Source of the DNA: Acanthosoma haemorrhoidale
Taxonomy: Eukaryota; Arthropoda; Insecta; Hemiptera; Acanthosomatidae
Reading direction: 5' to 3'
Length of the DNA: 64,000 nucleotides
Assembly (NCBI GenBank): GCA_930367205.1
Contig: OV884009.1
Coordinates: forward strand, 33,675,841 to 33,739,840
Position 1 is the stretch's first letter; every line of letters starts with the position of its first letter. The notes beneath the pieces are model-generated. The model was given only the letters and a program-made list of their open reading frames with translations. It had not been told where the DNA came from and made no database searches. Positions 20,302 to 30,470 of the stretch are shown piece by piece. A program made the position numbers and the translations under genes.

Positions 20302-20494
20302 AATGATAAGACCTTATTTACCATTAAAATACCCATTCATACCTAACAAATCCTTTTCACTTTTAATTAGGGATTTTCCATTTTTTTCCCATTGGGCCTC
20401 TTTTATTTTATGTAACTAGCAGCCCTAGGTCTTTTCTTGGTTCACTTTGTGAGGAAGTATTGTTGAGGGGCAGAAACTTACTCATTGTAGTGGT

Positions 20495-21085
20495 CCAGTA
20501 TGTGACATTCTCACTGAGGAACCATTTCAGTTGGGTATTTATAAGATGTGCCTTGAGATCTACAGGGCGCCTACTATACACCACACAAATCTAATCGAAA
20601 TAAGGAAAGACAAGATAGGAAGTCAGGATTCCTGACTATTTTTTTATGGCAGGAGGTGACGAGTGGTGGAGCTGTTTAAAAGATGAAATGGATTTTCAGG
20701 TAATTTTGTGGTTTATGATTTTTCCAAAATACTGGTTGGTCAAAAATTAGGACTAGTTAATTGTCTAGCAATCACCACTCCCTAAAGCATGATCCAAATT
20801 TAATTTTGACCACAGCTGTACTAGTCCGAGTTTTTGGATGGGTCAAGAACATCTTGTCAAGAACAATGAAATGACTGACCACATGATGTTGGACAGAGGT
20901 GTTGGAGTGGCGCCTAGTAACAACTGGTGCTATAAAATATGAAGGGTATACTCAAACACTCAATAAGACATAAAAAAAATTAAAGATTTGTATTACACCC
21001 AAAAAAACCATTTGAGAATATGAAAGCTAAGATAAATTAGATTGAAAATTATAAGGTATTGATTTTTAATAAATCAAATGTTTAC
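20495..21085 (+). repeat. Left arm of large inverted repeat
   Basis: About 591 bp. It matches the reverse complement of 22152-22728 over its whole length with scattered mismatches and small indels. Outer edge: ccagtatgtgacattctc. Inner edge: aaatcaaatgtttac. The inner part shows a decayed coding look (LVTTGAIKYEGYTQTLNK) that is shared with the minus-strand segment 25140-25370. Confidence 0.9.
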
Positions 21086-22151
21086 TTATGTACAGGGAAA
21101 TTATTAATATGTTTTATTTATTTTATAATACTTACAAGATTTAGTTATATGCTATTATATATGGATATTAATTCACGAGATATACTTTATAATTAAAAAA
21201 TATAAGGTATCTGCAATACTATTTAGCTCCTACATCAACAACCTCTATTTCTCAATCTAATATGGCTCCTCCCATATATGTGCCAGATCTATCGACCCTT
21301 CCTCCTTCTGAGCCCCAATATTCCTCTTTACTTATCCGATGACCTAAATCAAATTAATGTTTATGGCACACTTCATAAACTCTAATTAAATGTAAATAAC
21401 TACAAGGCCATAGTCATCACTTTAAGTTGACTTCTCAAAAACCTACCTGATATTCCAGCCCTCATGATATTTTTTCTTTTTTTTTTTAATAATTCTTTTT
21501 ATTTTGTTTAAAAGTTATATTACATTTACCACAGAGTTATCGAATGCCAGAGAGCCTCTAACCAAAATAAGCACAACTAATAATATAATAATAACTCCTT
21601 ATTTATTGTATAATACTTAAAACATTTAGTTATATGTTTTTATATATGGATATTAATTCACAAGATATACTTTATAATTAAAAAAAAAAAAAGGTATTTT
21701 GAAAGTTACAGTTTTGGAAAAATGATTAACTGTGTGTTGGCTTCTTGAATAATTAGACTGAAAATTGTTTACTTTTCTAAATTCATGGAATTCCTTACCC
21801 TCTTACGTTCACACTCATAATTTCTATTGATCTGCCTCTTCAGTTCAAGTTGTGATTTTATGTAATAAATGTGAGTAAATGGTTGGTAAACGATAGTAGA
21901 AAAAAGAATTTCATTTATTCCATACTGTGATAAATTAGTTTTGACTTCCCTAACACCTCCAAGCTGTTGAGTGCATTGTGACAGCTAAATATAAAAAAAA
22001 CACTGAAAAAAAGTCAAGGTTTCAACAACTTCCTTGTCTGCATCTTGAGGTGATTCTATATCACTTTTAATATACAGTTTTGTTGTGCTTTAGTTAGAAC
22101 CACTATCCTTCACTGAATACCTGTAACAATGCACTTCATGCATGCAATGCA
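21086..22151. other. Spacer of the inverted repeat, with internal direct repeats
   Basis: About 1.07 kb of AT-rich sequence without a gene. Segments 21113-21205 and 21597-21697 are near-identical direct repeats (each has atatggatattaattcac followed by agatatactttataatta). The remainder shows nothing recognisable. Confidence 0.6.
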
Positions 22152-22728
22152 GTAAACATTTGATTTATTAAAAATCAATACCTTATAATTTTCAATCTAA
22201 TTTATCTGAGCTTTCATATTCTCAAATGGTTTTTTTTGGGTGTAATACAAATCTTTAATTTTTTTTTGTGTTTGAGTATACCCTTCATATTTTATAACTC
22301 CAGTTGTTACTAGGCGACACTCCAACACCTCTGTCCAACATCATGTGGTCAGTCATTTCATTGTTCTTGACATGATTACAACCTATCCAAAAACTCGGAA
22401 TAGTACAGCTGTGGTCAAAATTAAATTTGTATCATGCTTTAGGGAGTGGTGATTGCTAGACAATTAACTAGTCCTAATTTTTGACCAACCAGTATTTTGG
22501 AAAAATCATAAACCACAAATTACCTGAAAATCCATTTCATCTTTTAAACAGCTCCACCACTCGTCACCTCCTGCCATAAAAAAATAGTCAGGAATCCTGA
22601 CTTCCTATCTTGTCTTTCCTTATTTCGATTAGATTTGTGTGGTGTATAGTAGGCGCCCTGTAGATCTCAAGGCACATCTTATAAATACCCAACTGAAATG
22701 TTTCCTCAGTGAGAATGTCTCATACTGG
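22152..22728 (-). repeat. Right arm of large inverted repeat
   Basis: About 577 bp, reverse complement of 20495-21085. Its outer edge is about 60 bp from the poly(A) signal of the double-stranded-RNA-binding protein gene to its right. A minus-strand transcript of that gene that failed to terminate would run straight through this arm, the spacer and the other arm, giving a long hairpin. Confidence 0.9.
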
Positions 22729-22789
22729 TAGTCGTAGTAGAAAAATAGAATATTACAATTGAAATAAATACAACATTAAATACAAGGGG

Positions 22790-22799
22790 TTTATTTATT
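22790..22799 (-). terminator. Poly(A) signal of the dsRNA-binding protein gene
   Basis: TTTATTTATT on the plus strand reads AATAAATAAA on the minus strand, about 90 bp after the stop codon of the 22887-23453 frame. Confidence 0.55.
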
Positions 22800-22886
22800 A
22801 AAATACAATTGTGTTTGAGCTTGTGAAAATATATGAATTTAATTAGTTTCTTTGTTTTTTCTTCTCCTTTCTACTTGTAGGCATAC

Positions 22887-23453
22887 TTAGGACTGGCAAA
22901 TGGTTAAGTGTTCAAAATTTAGTGTCATTTCATTTACAGATTCGTTTTGTTTTCCCTTGCCGAAAAGTTCTTCAAGTTCCATGATCATTAAATATGCAGC
23001 CTTATGTTTTGCTCCCTTTATAGTACTTGCCTTAGCAGTTGTGAATTGATTAACAATATCACAACGAACTTCAAATAGTTTCCTATGCGGTAATCCTGTC
23101 TCTTTGGTTTTTATATATTGAGGTAGGGCTTTAATATTTATCTTGTAACAAAGTTCTTGAAGTTTCCCTACCCAATTGCCATGATTTTTTGACTCACATT
23201 TTTTAACAGGCCCTTTTGCCAAACTGTGGGCATTGTTTCTCTTCATAAGCTTATTAAGCATAAGTCTAGCTGCATCCCATTTAGCGAGTCTTCTGGACTT
23301 TCCTACACCTATTGTAACATCTACGCCTACGTACACTGCACATTCAAATAAATGGTGTTGGATTCCATTTGAGTTAACCCTTTTGAAAAATGGTGTTTTA
23401 TTTTTCTCTCCTAAAAATTGGTACAAAAGGCCGACTGGATTTTTATTAGCCAT
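22887..23453 (-). CDS. Intronless protein with two double-stranded-RNA-binding domains
   Basis: An uninterrupted 188-residue frame from ATG 23453. Domain 1 (about residues 5-69) starts NPVGLLYQF, has a strand block HLFECAVYVGVDVTIGVG, and ends with the RNA-contacting helix GKSRRLAKWDAARLMLNKL. Domain 2 (about 93-163) starts NWVGKLQELC, has LPHRKLFEVRC, and ends KASTIKGAKHKAAYLMIMEL. The PVxLLxE / G-SKK-AK-xAA pattern is that of the dsRBD fold, and the two-domain layout recalls Loquacious, R2D2 and TARBP, partners of Dicer in RNA interference. A third domain, present in Loquacious/TARBP, is absent, leaving a 25-residue acidic tail. The frame is intact while every neighbour is decayed, which suggests a young retrocopy, a selected gene, or cargo of a mobile or viral element. 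The exact family is unassigned. Confidence 0.8.
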   Translation of the reverse strand: MANKNPVGLLYQFLGEKNKTPFFKRVNSNGIQHHLFECAVYVGVDVTIGVGKSRRLAKWDAARLMLNKLMKRNNAHSLAKGPVKKCESKNHGNWVGKLQELCYKINIKALPQYIKTKETGLPHRKLFEVRCDIVNQFTTAKASTIKGAKHKAAYLMIMELEELFGKGKQNESVNEMTLNFEHLTICQS

Positions 23454-23578
23454 GATGAAGAAACCTACACAGTGGGGTTAGGTTAGGAATACATTACACC
23501 GATTCAATTGGCTGAGAACACCAAGGAGGTTAGAAGAGTAATGGATATGACAACTTACACTACTGTAAAGGGAACGAT

Positions 23579-23622
23579 TGGAGGCGGGGAGGGACTAGAC
23601 TAGCAGCCTGGCCACGCCCCTT
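23579..23622 (-). promoter_or_regulatory. GC-box cluster upstream of the dsRNA-binding protein gene
   Basis: Two GC-box-like motifs (ggaggcgggga at 23579-23589 and ccacgcccc at 23612-23620) lie 130-170 bp upstream of the ATG, in an otherwise AT-rich region. A CCAAT-like sequence lies closer (attggctgag near 23508). This would suit a TATA-less promoter. It is a suggestion from base composition and motif placement only. Confidence 0.35.
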
Positions 23623-23810
23623 CAGAACCAGTTGAAAAAACAGGCTGACCTGTTTTTCCGTTAGTTGTGTAGTTGTTTTAATTGTTACTGATGGTTTTAT
23701 AACAATTTCTGCTTTACCATTAGAAGTTTTATAAGATTACAGAATAGAGGGTATAAAAACTTCAGGTCTGATTAAATAATATATTTGTATAAATATGCAT
23801 CTAACCAAAT

Positions 23811-24010
23811 CGTTTACAAAATGTTACTTTAAAATTATTATTTAAATTTGTACGAAATTTCACAAAAAAGGGCAATATACTATATTTTTACAAATTAAAT
23901 CATTGGCAAAATCTTACTTTACAATTATTATTTACATTTAATTTTTTATAAATGCAATGTATTATATCTTTACAAATATCCTTCAAATCAAATCTTTTGC
24001 AAAACCTTAC
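23811..24010. repeat. Diverged tandem repeat, about 90-bp period
   Basis: Two and a third units, each beginning aaatc(g/a)tt..caaaat.ttacttt and ending in a tatatttttacaaat type stretch. The last unit runs into the mariner fragment. Confidence 0.5.
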
Positions 24011-24455
24011 TGCGCAGAGGCTGGGATCTTGCAGGCAACCCCCAGTGTTTTCCAGCAAAGAGAGTCCTGTTTGGTGGCATTACTACGCACTCCAGAATAT
24101 CTTTCTGGTAGTTCCTGGCTCGACTTTTGACACCATGTTCGCAAAAATGAAGTTTTGTGGCACCACCAAAGTTTACTCCCCACCAAACCATTGCTGAGCT
24201 CGGATGGTGCACTCGTTACACCCTTCCAATCTTCCTGGGAGTTGTGTGCATACATTTTGTCGATTAAATTTTTCTTCAATGTTAAAACTTTTTTCTTCTG
24301 AAACAACAAAAGCGATGACAACGCTCGGCGTACTTGTTTGCTCGCTCTACTCTAATTGCGTTAAGCAAACCAGTGATCCTATGTAATAGCCCATTAATAA
24401 CATTAATTCCTAATGATTGAAGAGATTGAAAAATATCTGAGGTAGACGGTTAGGT
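24000..24455 (-). pseudogene. mariner-type transposase fragment (left half of a palindrome)
   Basis: Minus-strand coding pieces include HHPSSAMVWWGVNFGGATKL, HFCEHGVKSRARNYQKDILE and CVVMPPNRTLFAGKHW. These are the SVMVWxGV, (L)HFCExGVK and YQxxILExVVxPLNxxxF blocks of mariner-family DDE transposases. Upstream (higher coordinates) is a frameshifted relic of the FSDEKxFxIExxFNRQND region. Multiple frameshifts and stops. The reverse-complement counterpart is 24550-24992. Confidence 0.75.
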
Positions 24456-24549
24456 ATTAATTGATTGTATGTGTGGAGCACAATTGATTAATTGCTTCAT
24501 TGCAGCCAAGTCTGTAAAGGACAGGCCTCGGTCAGGTCCACGGCTAATC

Positions 24550-25080
24550 ATCCTAATCGTCTACATCAGACATTTTTCAATCTCTTAAATCATTAGGAAT
24601 TAATGCTTTTAATGGGCTATTACATAGGATCACTGCTTTGCTTAAGACAATTAAAGTAGAGGGAGCAAACAAGTACGCCGATGATCGTAATTGTAAGATA
24701 TTGTTTTCGGACAAGAAAATTTTTAACATTGAAGATAAATTTAATCGACAGAATGACAAAATGTATTCACATGACTCCCGAGAAGCCCAGGGGAAGATTG
24801 GAAGGGTGTAGCGATTGCACCATCCTAGCTCAGTGATGGGTTGGTTTGAACTTTGATGACATTACAAAACGTCTTTTTTGCGAACAAGGCGTCAAAACTG
24901 GAGTCAGGAACTGCCAGGAAGATATTCTGGAGCGCCCAGTAAATCCCCTAAACAACGCTTTCTCAGATTCCAGCCCCTGCGCACAAGGATTGATCAACTC
25001 ACAGGTGGTTGGAGGAGAACATCCCTTAGTTCATTAAGGCTTCAGTCTGGCTTAGGGAAGTGCAAATTTGAGCCCTCTTG
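24550..25080 (+). pseudogene. mariner-type transposase fragment (right half of a palindrome)
   Basis: Plus-strand coding reads ILFSDKKIFNIEDKFNRQND (first catalytic aspartate region), a decayed MVWW block, KTSFLRT in a shifted frame, VRNCQEDILERPVNPLNNAF, and then APAHKD and RWLEENIP-like pieces. It is the same family as 24000-24455 in opposite orientation, with about 440 bp of shared arm and a 94-bp spacer (24456-24549). Not functional. Confidence 0.75.
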
Positions 25081-25139
25081 GTTCCCGACTTTGGTCACAT
25101 TGGGCTTGCCACAGGTGGGCACACTAGTTTGGAGAGCAT

Positions 25140-25370
25140 GAATAACATCATAAATAACTAACACGGACATTAGTGAACATTTTATTTATTAAAAACCTAA
25201 ACATTAAAATTTTTAATCAGATTAATCTGAGCTTTAATATCCTTGATGGTTTTTTTGCGTATTCTACGAATCTTTCGTGACTTATTGGGTGGTTGAGTAG
25301 AAGCTTTTCCATATTTTAATGCACCAGTTGTTACTTAGTGCTGCTCTAAAACCTTTCAAAAATTTCTTGA
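25140..25370 (-). pseudogene. C-terminal ORF tail related to the inverted-repeat arms
   Basis: Minus-strand translation gives VTTGALKYGKASTQPPNKS, then RKIRRIRKKTIKDIKAQI and NLIKNFNV followed by a stop and an AATAAA-containing tail. The 20495-21085 arm has a decayed version of the same tail (VTTGAIKYEGYTQTLNK; QINxIxNYKV), so this is a third, independent member of that family. The basic C-terminus is not assignable to a known protein. Confidence 0.4.
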
Positions 25371-25984
25371 TTCCCCAGATCAGAGATCCCAATAATATAC
25401 TCTTTAACTTCTCCATCAATTATGATTAGTTAAGTTGGAAACAACAAAATTCTTAACCTCTCTGTAACAAACGAAATTAATCCTGAATATCTTGTTTTTT
25501 TAAATAAAAATAAAGTGAATTATAAAACTGAATAGTAAGGACCATTTATCACTGACGGTGCTTTATAACTTTAGCGCTATGCTATTAGTGATATCAGTAT
25601 GAATATGAGACCCTTGAAAAGCTCATAAAGATGGCAAATTATGAATAATGTTATTATATATCGTTGTTTGTACTAGATAACTATTATTTATAAATTTCTA
25701 TATCCAATCATGTTAATACATATTATTTGAAATAGACAAAATTAAGCCCTAGAACCAATAATACTCTGAGATCATATTAAATGAAGTACATATATATTAC
25801 TGATGTTTGCTTTTGAAAATTTCTGATTTGAGCTAAAATGAAACAGTAACGAGATAATTTCAGTCTGGCAAAAAGAAATGTATTTAATGATTTGAAGTTT
25901 AAAATCTTAGGTAGGGTAGATACCTTCAATTAAGTGTGAATTGTATTAGTGAAGTTATATAAATAATAATGTGCATACAATCTT

Positions 25985-27000
25985 TATGGCGATAAAATTA
26001 CAATCTGCCTTTTATTGGGCAATAAGTAACTTTGATTAATATTCTCATTCATACCATATTTACAGTTCTTCATTCACTTGCTCATTCATACACTATATAC
26101 AAACAGCCCAGAGACCTCCTAAATCCCCACAGTTCTCACCTCCCTCGCATGTGAAATTGGAAGTGGAGATTGGGAAGTCCCCCATGCTCTTACATCAGCC
26201 GCATCACTGGATACGATCCAGTGGAGGCTGGCCAAAGGCTCCAGAGCCACAGGCACTCGGACATGATTGGAGAAAGTGACTATTGCCAGGACTCACTCTG
26301 TCATATATTTATACCAGGTCTCTAGGCCACTGCCACTTTAGTCTCTGAGGATGATTATAGGGATGTGTGGCACAGTATAATGAGTGTGCTAGGGGATTAG
26401 GGTGGTTGGATAGGTTTCGATCGAATTTCATAAACTTGGAAGCAATGAGTTCAAGTATGTAGGGTATTGTTATGAAGAGTTTTCTTGCTGACGTAATAAA
26501 GGGTATTATTTTTCTCCCGTATTCCCAGATTAGCTTTAGTATAACTTTGGAAATTAGTAATTTATTTTCTTATGAGAGATGGAATGTCCTGCGAAGTAGT
26601 TTGTACAGTTGTCCAAAGCTTCTGTGTAGTTCTTGTCTTTTTAGTCTCGTATGTGGATTCCATATAAACTTTCTGTCGAGATGGAAGCCTAAATACCAAA
26701 CTTTCTTGGATACAGGAAGAGGAATGGAATTAAAAAAACACTAGTGGACAAGAATTGGCAGAGGGTAAAGGTAATGTGAGCACAGTTTGCTTCATTAACT
26801 CTAATACACCATTGGTTGCACCATACTCTTTCTCATCAAGGTGTTTTGTTTCAGTGCTCTGTCGGGGTCTGGGTGGGATGACAGGACTTCAGTGTCATTT
26901 GCAATTGTTGCCAAAAAGGTATTGGAGTAGAGGGGACCATTGCAGTGTATAGGTTATTATAGAGGATGGGACCCAGGACACTGCACTGGTACACTAATAC
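25985..27000 (-). pseudogene. Jockey-type LINE remnant, RT core to 3' UTR
   Basis: Read on the minus strand, about 26990-26770 gives the RT palm region (VPQ.SVLGPILYN, then NDTEVLSSHPDPDRALKH in mixed frames) and 26745-26470 gives the thumb (FHLDRKFIWNPHTRLKRQEL, FGQLYKLLRRTFHLS). A 3' UTR to about 25985 follows, with the same ending as the copy at 38-845. Stops and frameshifts throughout. Confidence 0.75.
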
Positions 27001-28289
27001 AATAAATTGTAAACAATAACAGAGTTGTTTTCATTATATGTCTTCTTGCTTGGGTATCATGTGGATCAAATAATTTAATAAATAAAATCCATGTCATTAT
27101 TATTTATATTGGGTGATCATTATTTTTACCTATATAAAACTCTCGAACCATTAATTAATTAATTAAATAAACATTATGCACTAGAACCATATGATAATGT
27201 AACTTGAAACTTATAAATGTTTATTTATATTCATTTATTTTTATATATTGATTATTCTTAATGAATTTTTGAAATGTCCTTTTACCTCATAATAAATAAG
27301 AGAAGATACAAATATTTTATAAACAAAAGCGTCATTGCTACCATATATATGTTTTCAAATGTTCTTTGCACTATATTCTGTATAATCCATTTTTCAGCAA
27401 ATATAATCCTTCTTTCTTTGGTAATGTGTAATCGAGATATGCATGTTTGAATGAAAAAATAAAAGGCCACCCTTGTCTATTCATGGAATCTAAGCAAATC
27501 CCTCTGCGAGTCCTGTCTGAGCATTTATGAGACATACACCTGTATCTCATCAGATGCGAAGATCAAGCCCCCTTGATCCCCCTCCCCAGGGGTCCAAGTT
27601 CTTGTTGGCAAAGGCTCGCTATACCAACTATGACAGCAACTTTGTTAGGTTTCATTTGTAAAATAGGCGTTGTGAACAGATTTTTTCAAATGGATAGGAA
27701 ACCAAATAAAGCAAGAAAGAAAAAAATATATACTAGAGAGATCTGAAAATATTATGATATACATGTTGAAACAAGTGGTGGGAAGGAGGGAAAAGTAGGT
27801 CTCAATTTGCACTACCTCTAAACAAAGAATTGGTCTTAGCTCAGCTATGGTATGATATAATTTCATGTAATTATTATGTATGAAGAACGTGCCAGCAGAA
27901 AGTAAACAATGTTCAAAGGCTTACAGTATGAATATTGAGTGGTTATATCTGTTAACATTGTTTATTTAAGTAGGGTGGGGATAGCAGTTCATCCCAGGTA
28001 CAAACAGTTTTGTATCAAATATACTGCCATTTCCATAAAACATGATTAAGTATAACAAAAACATAAATATTTTCTAGCACATTGAGTAAGGTATGAAATT
28101 AATCTCAACATCATGATTTATAACATTTGGAGTAGAAAAGGAAAATTTTTAGATTTTTTAAATATTTATATAAGACTGCAATTCATTCATGCAATGGATG
28201 AATGGCTATAACCTATAGGGTATTTGCCTAAAAATAAATTTTGTCGGAATTTACTAAAATAATGTTTACAGGATTAGATGGAAGTCCCT
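27001..28289. other. AT-rich stretch without a recognised gene
   Basis: A short GC-richer patch at 27480-27640 (including a run of C-rich sequence near 27565-27600) may be a short dispersed repeat. Nothing else is supported. Confidence 0.4.
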
Positions 28290-28885
28290 AATACATCTTT
28301 CCCCAATATAAGAAGGAATGTATGAGCTGGAATGATTTTCACAAAGGTGGTTGGTGTGTGTATTCCAGCTTAACCACTCGTCAAATATACTCCAAGATAT
28401 TTCAGCTCTCTTACAGCCTCAAATCTCCTGCTTCTGATGTAAACGTCTATATCTCTGGACATTTTTCTCCTTGAAAAACTTGAAGTTTTCGACTTCTCAG
28501 GGTTAATAAAGTCGATGTGATAATTTGTTGCCCATATTTCGTAGTGCATAGTACCAGATTTGCAAGATATTTCAATTCATATTCTGATTTACCTGGTATT
28601 ACCATGATCTAGTCATCGCGAACACATATACTTCTACTCCGTCCGGGTGGTCTATTTCTAGTGCAGCATCGTACATGATGTTCCATAGTCCTAGTCCCGC
28701 ACACGATCCTTGAGGGCATTGTTTTTCTTGACACGCAACTATTGTTGCCAGGCTTATGTACCTATCATGAAAGTAGTTTGTAACCAATTTGCATAAATTT
28801 CTCGGACACTTATTTTTTTTTTCAATTGGTAGAGTATGGCAGTCCAATATGCTGCATCAAATGCACCTTTGACATCCATAGAGAC
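28290..28885 (-). pseudogene. R1-like LINE reverse transcriptase, palm and thumb
   Basis: From 28880 downward the minus strand reads MDVKGAFDAAYWTAILYQL, then RNLCKLVTNYFHDRYISL and CPQGSCAGLGLWNIMYDA, with a catalytic block GVEVYVFAMTRS where the usual YADD is lost. It continues, frameshifted, to SRRFEAVRELKYLGVYLT. The FD-A-W and PQGS..GP.LWN motifs are those of R1/I-group LINEs. The element is decayed. Confidence 0.7.
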
Positions 28886-29404
28886 CCCTATATATACACA
28901 AGGCAAGTGAATTTGCAGTGCAGGGTTTCAGAGCCGAATCTGGATAATCCCAGTCTTCTAAATAAGAGAAAAATGTCAGATTTGCTGAATTGACTCCAGT
29001 TTTTTAAAAGGCAACTCTTATATTGAAAGAAAAATTAACGTTTTTTTTGGGGGGGGGGGGTTATTTAAACTAAAAGATGGTTATTATTTCTTTATTTAGA
29101 GCCTGATGAGGAAAAAGAGTGTGTTTCGAAACGCGTTGCAAGTTTTAATAAAAAAAAATTATAGGTTGAAAAGTTTACAATTTATTTATTAATTAAAATA
29201 TACAAAAACTTTTATTTTATCATAGGAACAAAATTATGAATGGCAATTAAAGAGAGTTAAACAAACTAAACAAAATTAAATATGTCCAGGAGGAAAAACT
29301 AGTCAATTTGAACTATACGTTGTGTACATTAGTACATTAATGTATCTTAATTCACGCCAATACCTATGCCGCAAAAACAAGTTATTTTTTGTTCCCCTTT
29401 GTTA
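28886..29404. other. Segment interrupting the R1-like LINE
   Basis: In an intact R1-type RT only about 100 bp would separate the two LINE pieces, but about 520 bp are found. The segment holds a long G-run near 29049-29060 and a gtgtgtttcgaaacgcgttgcaag motif near 29118-29141 that recalls repeat ends seen elsewhere in the window (6345-6360, 9300-9330). A small nested insertion is likely. Confidence 0.45.
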
Positions 29405-29575
29405 TAGACTTCAGATTTGATTTCACACCATTAATGCATCAATAGTCCCTTGTCCAGGAGTGAATGACCTTGGGGATAGCAGGTCATTAGAGTGCATTAT
29501 CCTGTATATCATTACGTTTTCTAAAATCTTTCCAAACACTGGAAGCAAACATATGTTTTTATGCAGAAGATTGTA
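29405..29575 (-). pseudogene. R1-like LINE reverse transcriptase, N-terminal palm
   Basis: Minus-strand reading gives ICLLPVFGKILENVMIYRI, then SPRSFTPGQGTIDALMV, matching the RPI.LLPV.GK..E and F.PG.ST.DAI motifs that precede the MD(V/I)KGAFD block found at 28880. The two are evidently one element split by 28886-29404. Confidence 0.65.
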
Positions 29576-30174
29576 GGTGATAATGAACAAGCGGTCCAGA
29601 TCGAGCCAAAAGGAAATTAAATTAAAATTAGAATTGTGGAATGTATATAAGGGGGTTCTTAAAGTGAATATGATACACTGTCATTAACCCAGAATGAAAT
29701 ATATTTATTTGCACATGAAATAAATAATAATAAAAAAAAAAGTGACCGCCGGATGAGAAAAACTAATAAACATAACATTAAGAACTAATAATTACAACTA
29801 CCAAAGGAAATGAATTCTTCAAGATCTAATGTCTATTAATTGTCTAATCCAAATGAATAAAGTGAATTAGATAACATAGCTATCCCAAAGATGCCGTCGT
29901 GTGTTGTGCGTTCAGCTTCGCGGAGATGCATGTCCAGCAGCTTGCTTTATTTCTCAACTGGAGATAGATATTGGTCTATACGACTAATAGTGTCCCAAGA
30001 TATGTTGACTTATCATTTGGAGCACAGACCAATAAGAGTCATCAATGCTCTAATTATATTATAAATAAAACTTAAATACAAAATTCTTTTATCATTGTAT
30101 ATGCAAGCTGTGATCAGTAATCATTGTTGATTACTTTTAAAATATTTGGAAGTGAATAATATAGGAATAAACAT

Positions 30175-30470
30175 AGATGGCTTTCAAGATTTAGCAGTTT
30201 TACTCTATGTGAACAACTAGGTAATGCTTTCTGGAACTTCTGAAGAGATCCCTCAGAAGCTTCATAGTTTGGAGGGGCAATTCACTAGAAGCGAACACAA
30301 AAAAAATCCAATGTTGTCATAATCAGAAAAGGTCGGAGAGTGAAGGAGCATTTAGTTTTAGAAAAGAAGGAGCTGGAGATCATAGAAAAGTACATTTATT
30401 TGGCAGTATTCTTCCACAGATCAGGTATATACAATAGCACCGCAATTGAAATGTGTTTTTAACTGCGGAT
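30175..30470 (+). pseudogene. LINE reverse transcriptase fragment
   Basis: The plus strand reads DLAVLLYVNN, a stop, VMLSGTSEEIPQKLHSLEG, and then VVIIRKGRRVKEHLVLEKKE, EIIEKYIYLAVFFHRSG. This is the post-catalytic region (YADD-like lead, then K..V.IFRKG and Y.YLGV.F) of a LINE of a different family from the two above. Frameshift near 30310. Confidence 0.6.

Noticed and set aside
23476..23487. Two TTAGG-like units (ggttaggttagg) resembling insect telomere repeat
   Set aside because: Only two units. Such short matches are expected by chance, and nothing else suggests a telomere or a telomere-targeting element.
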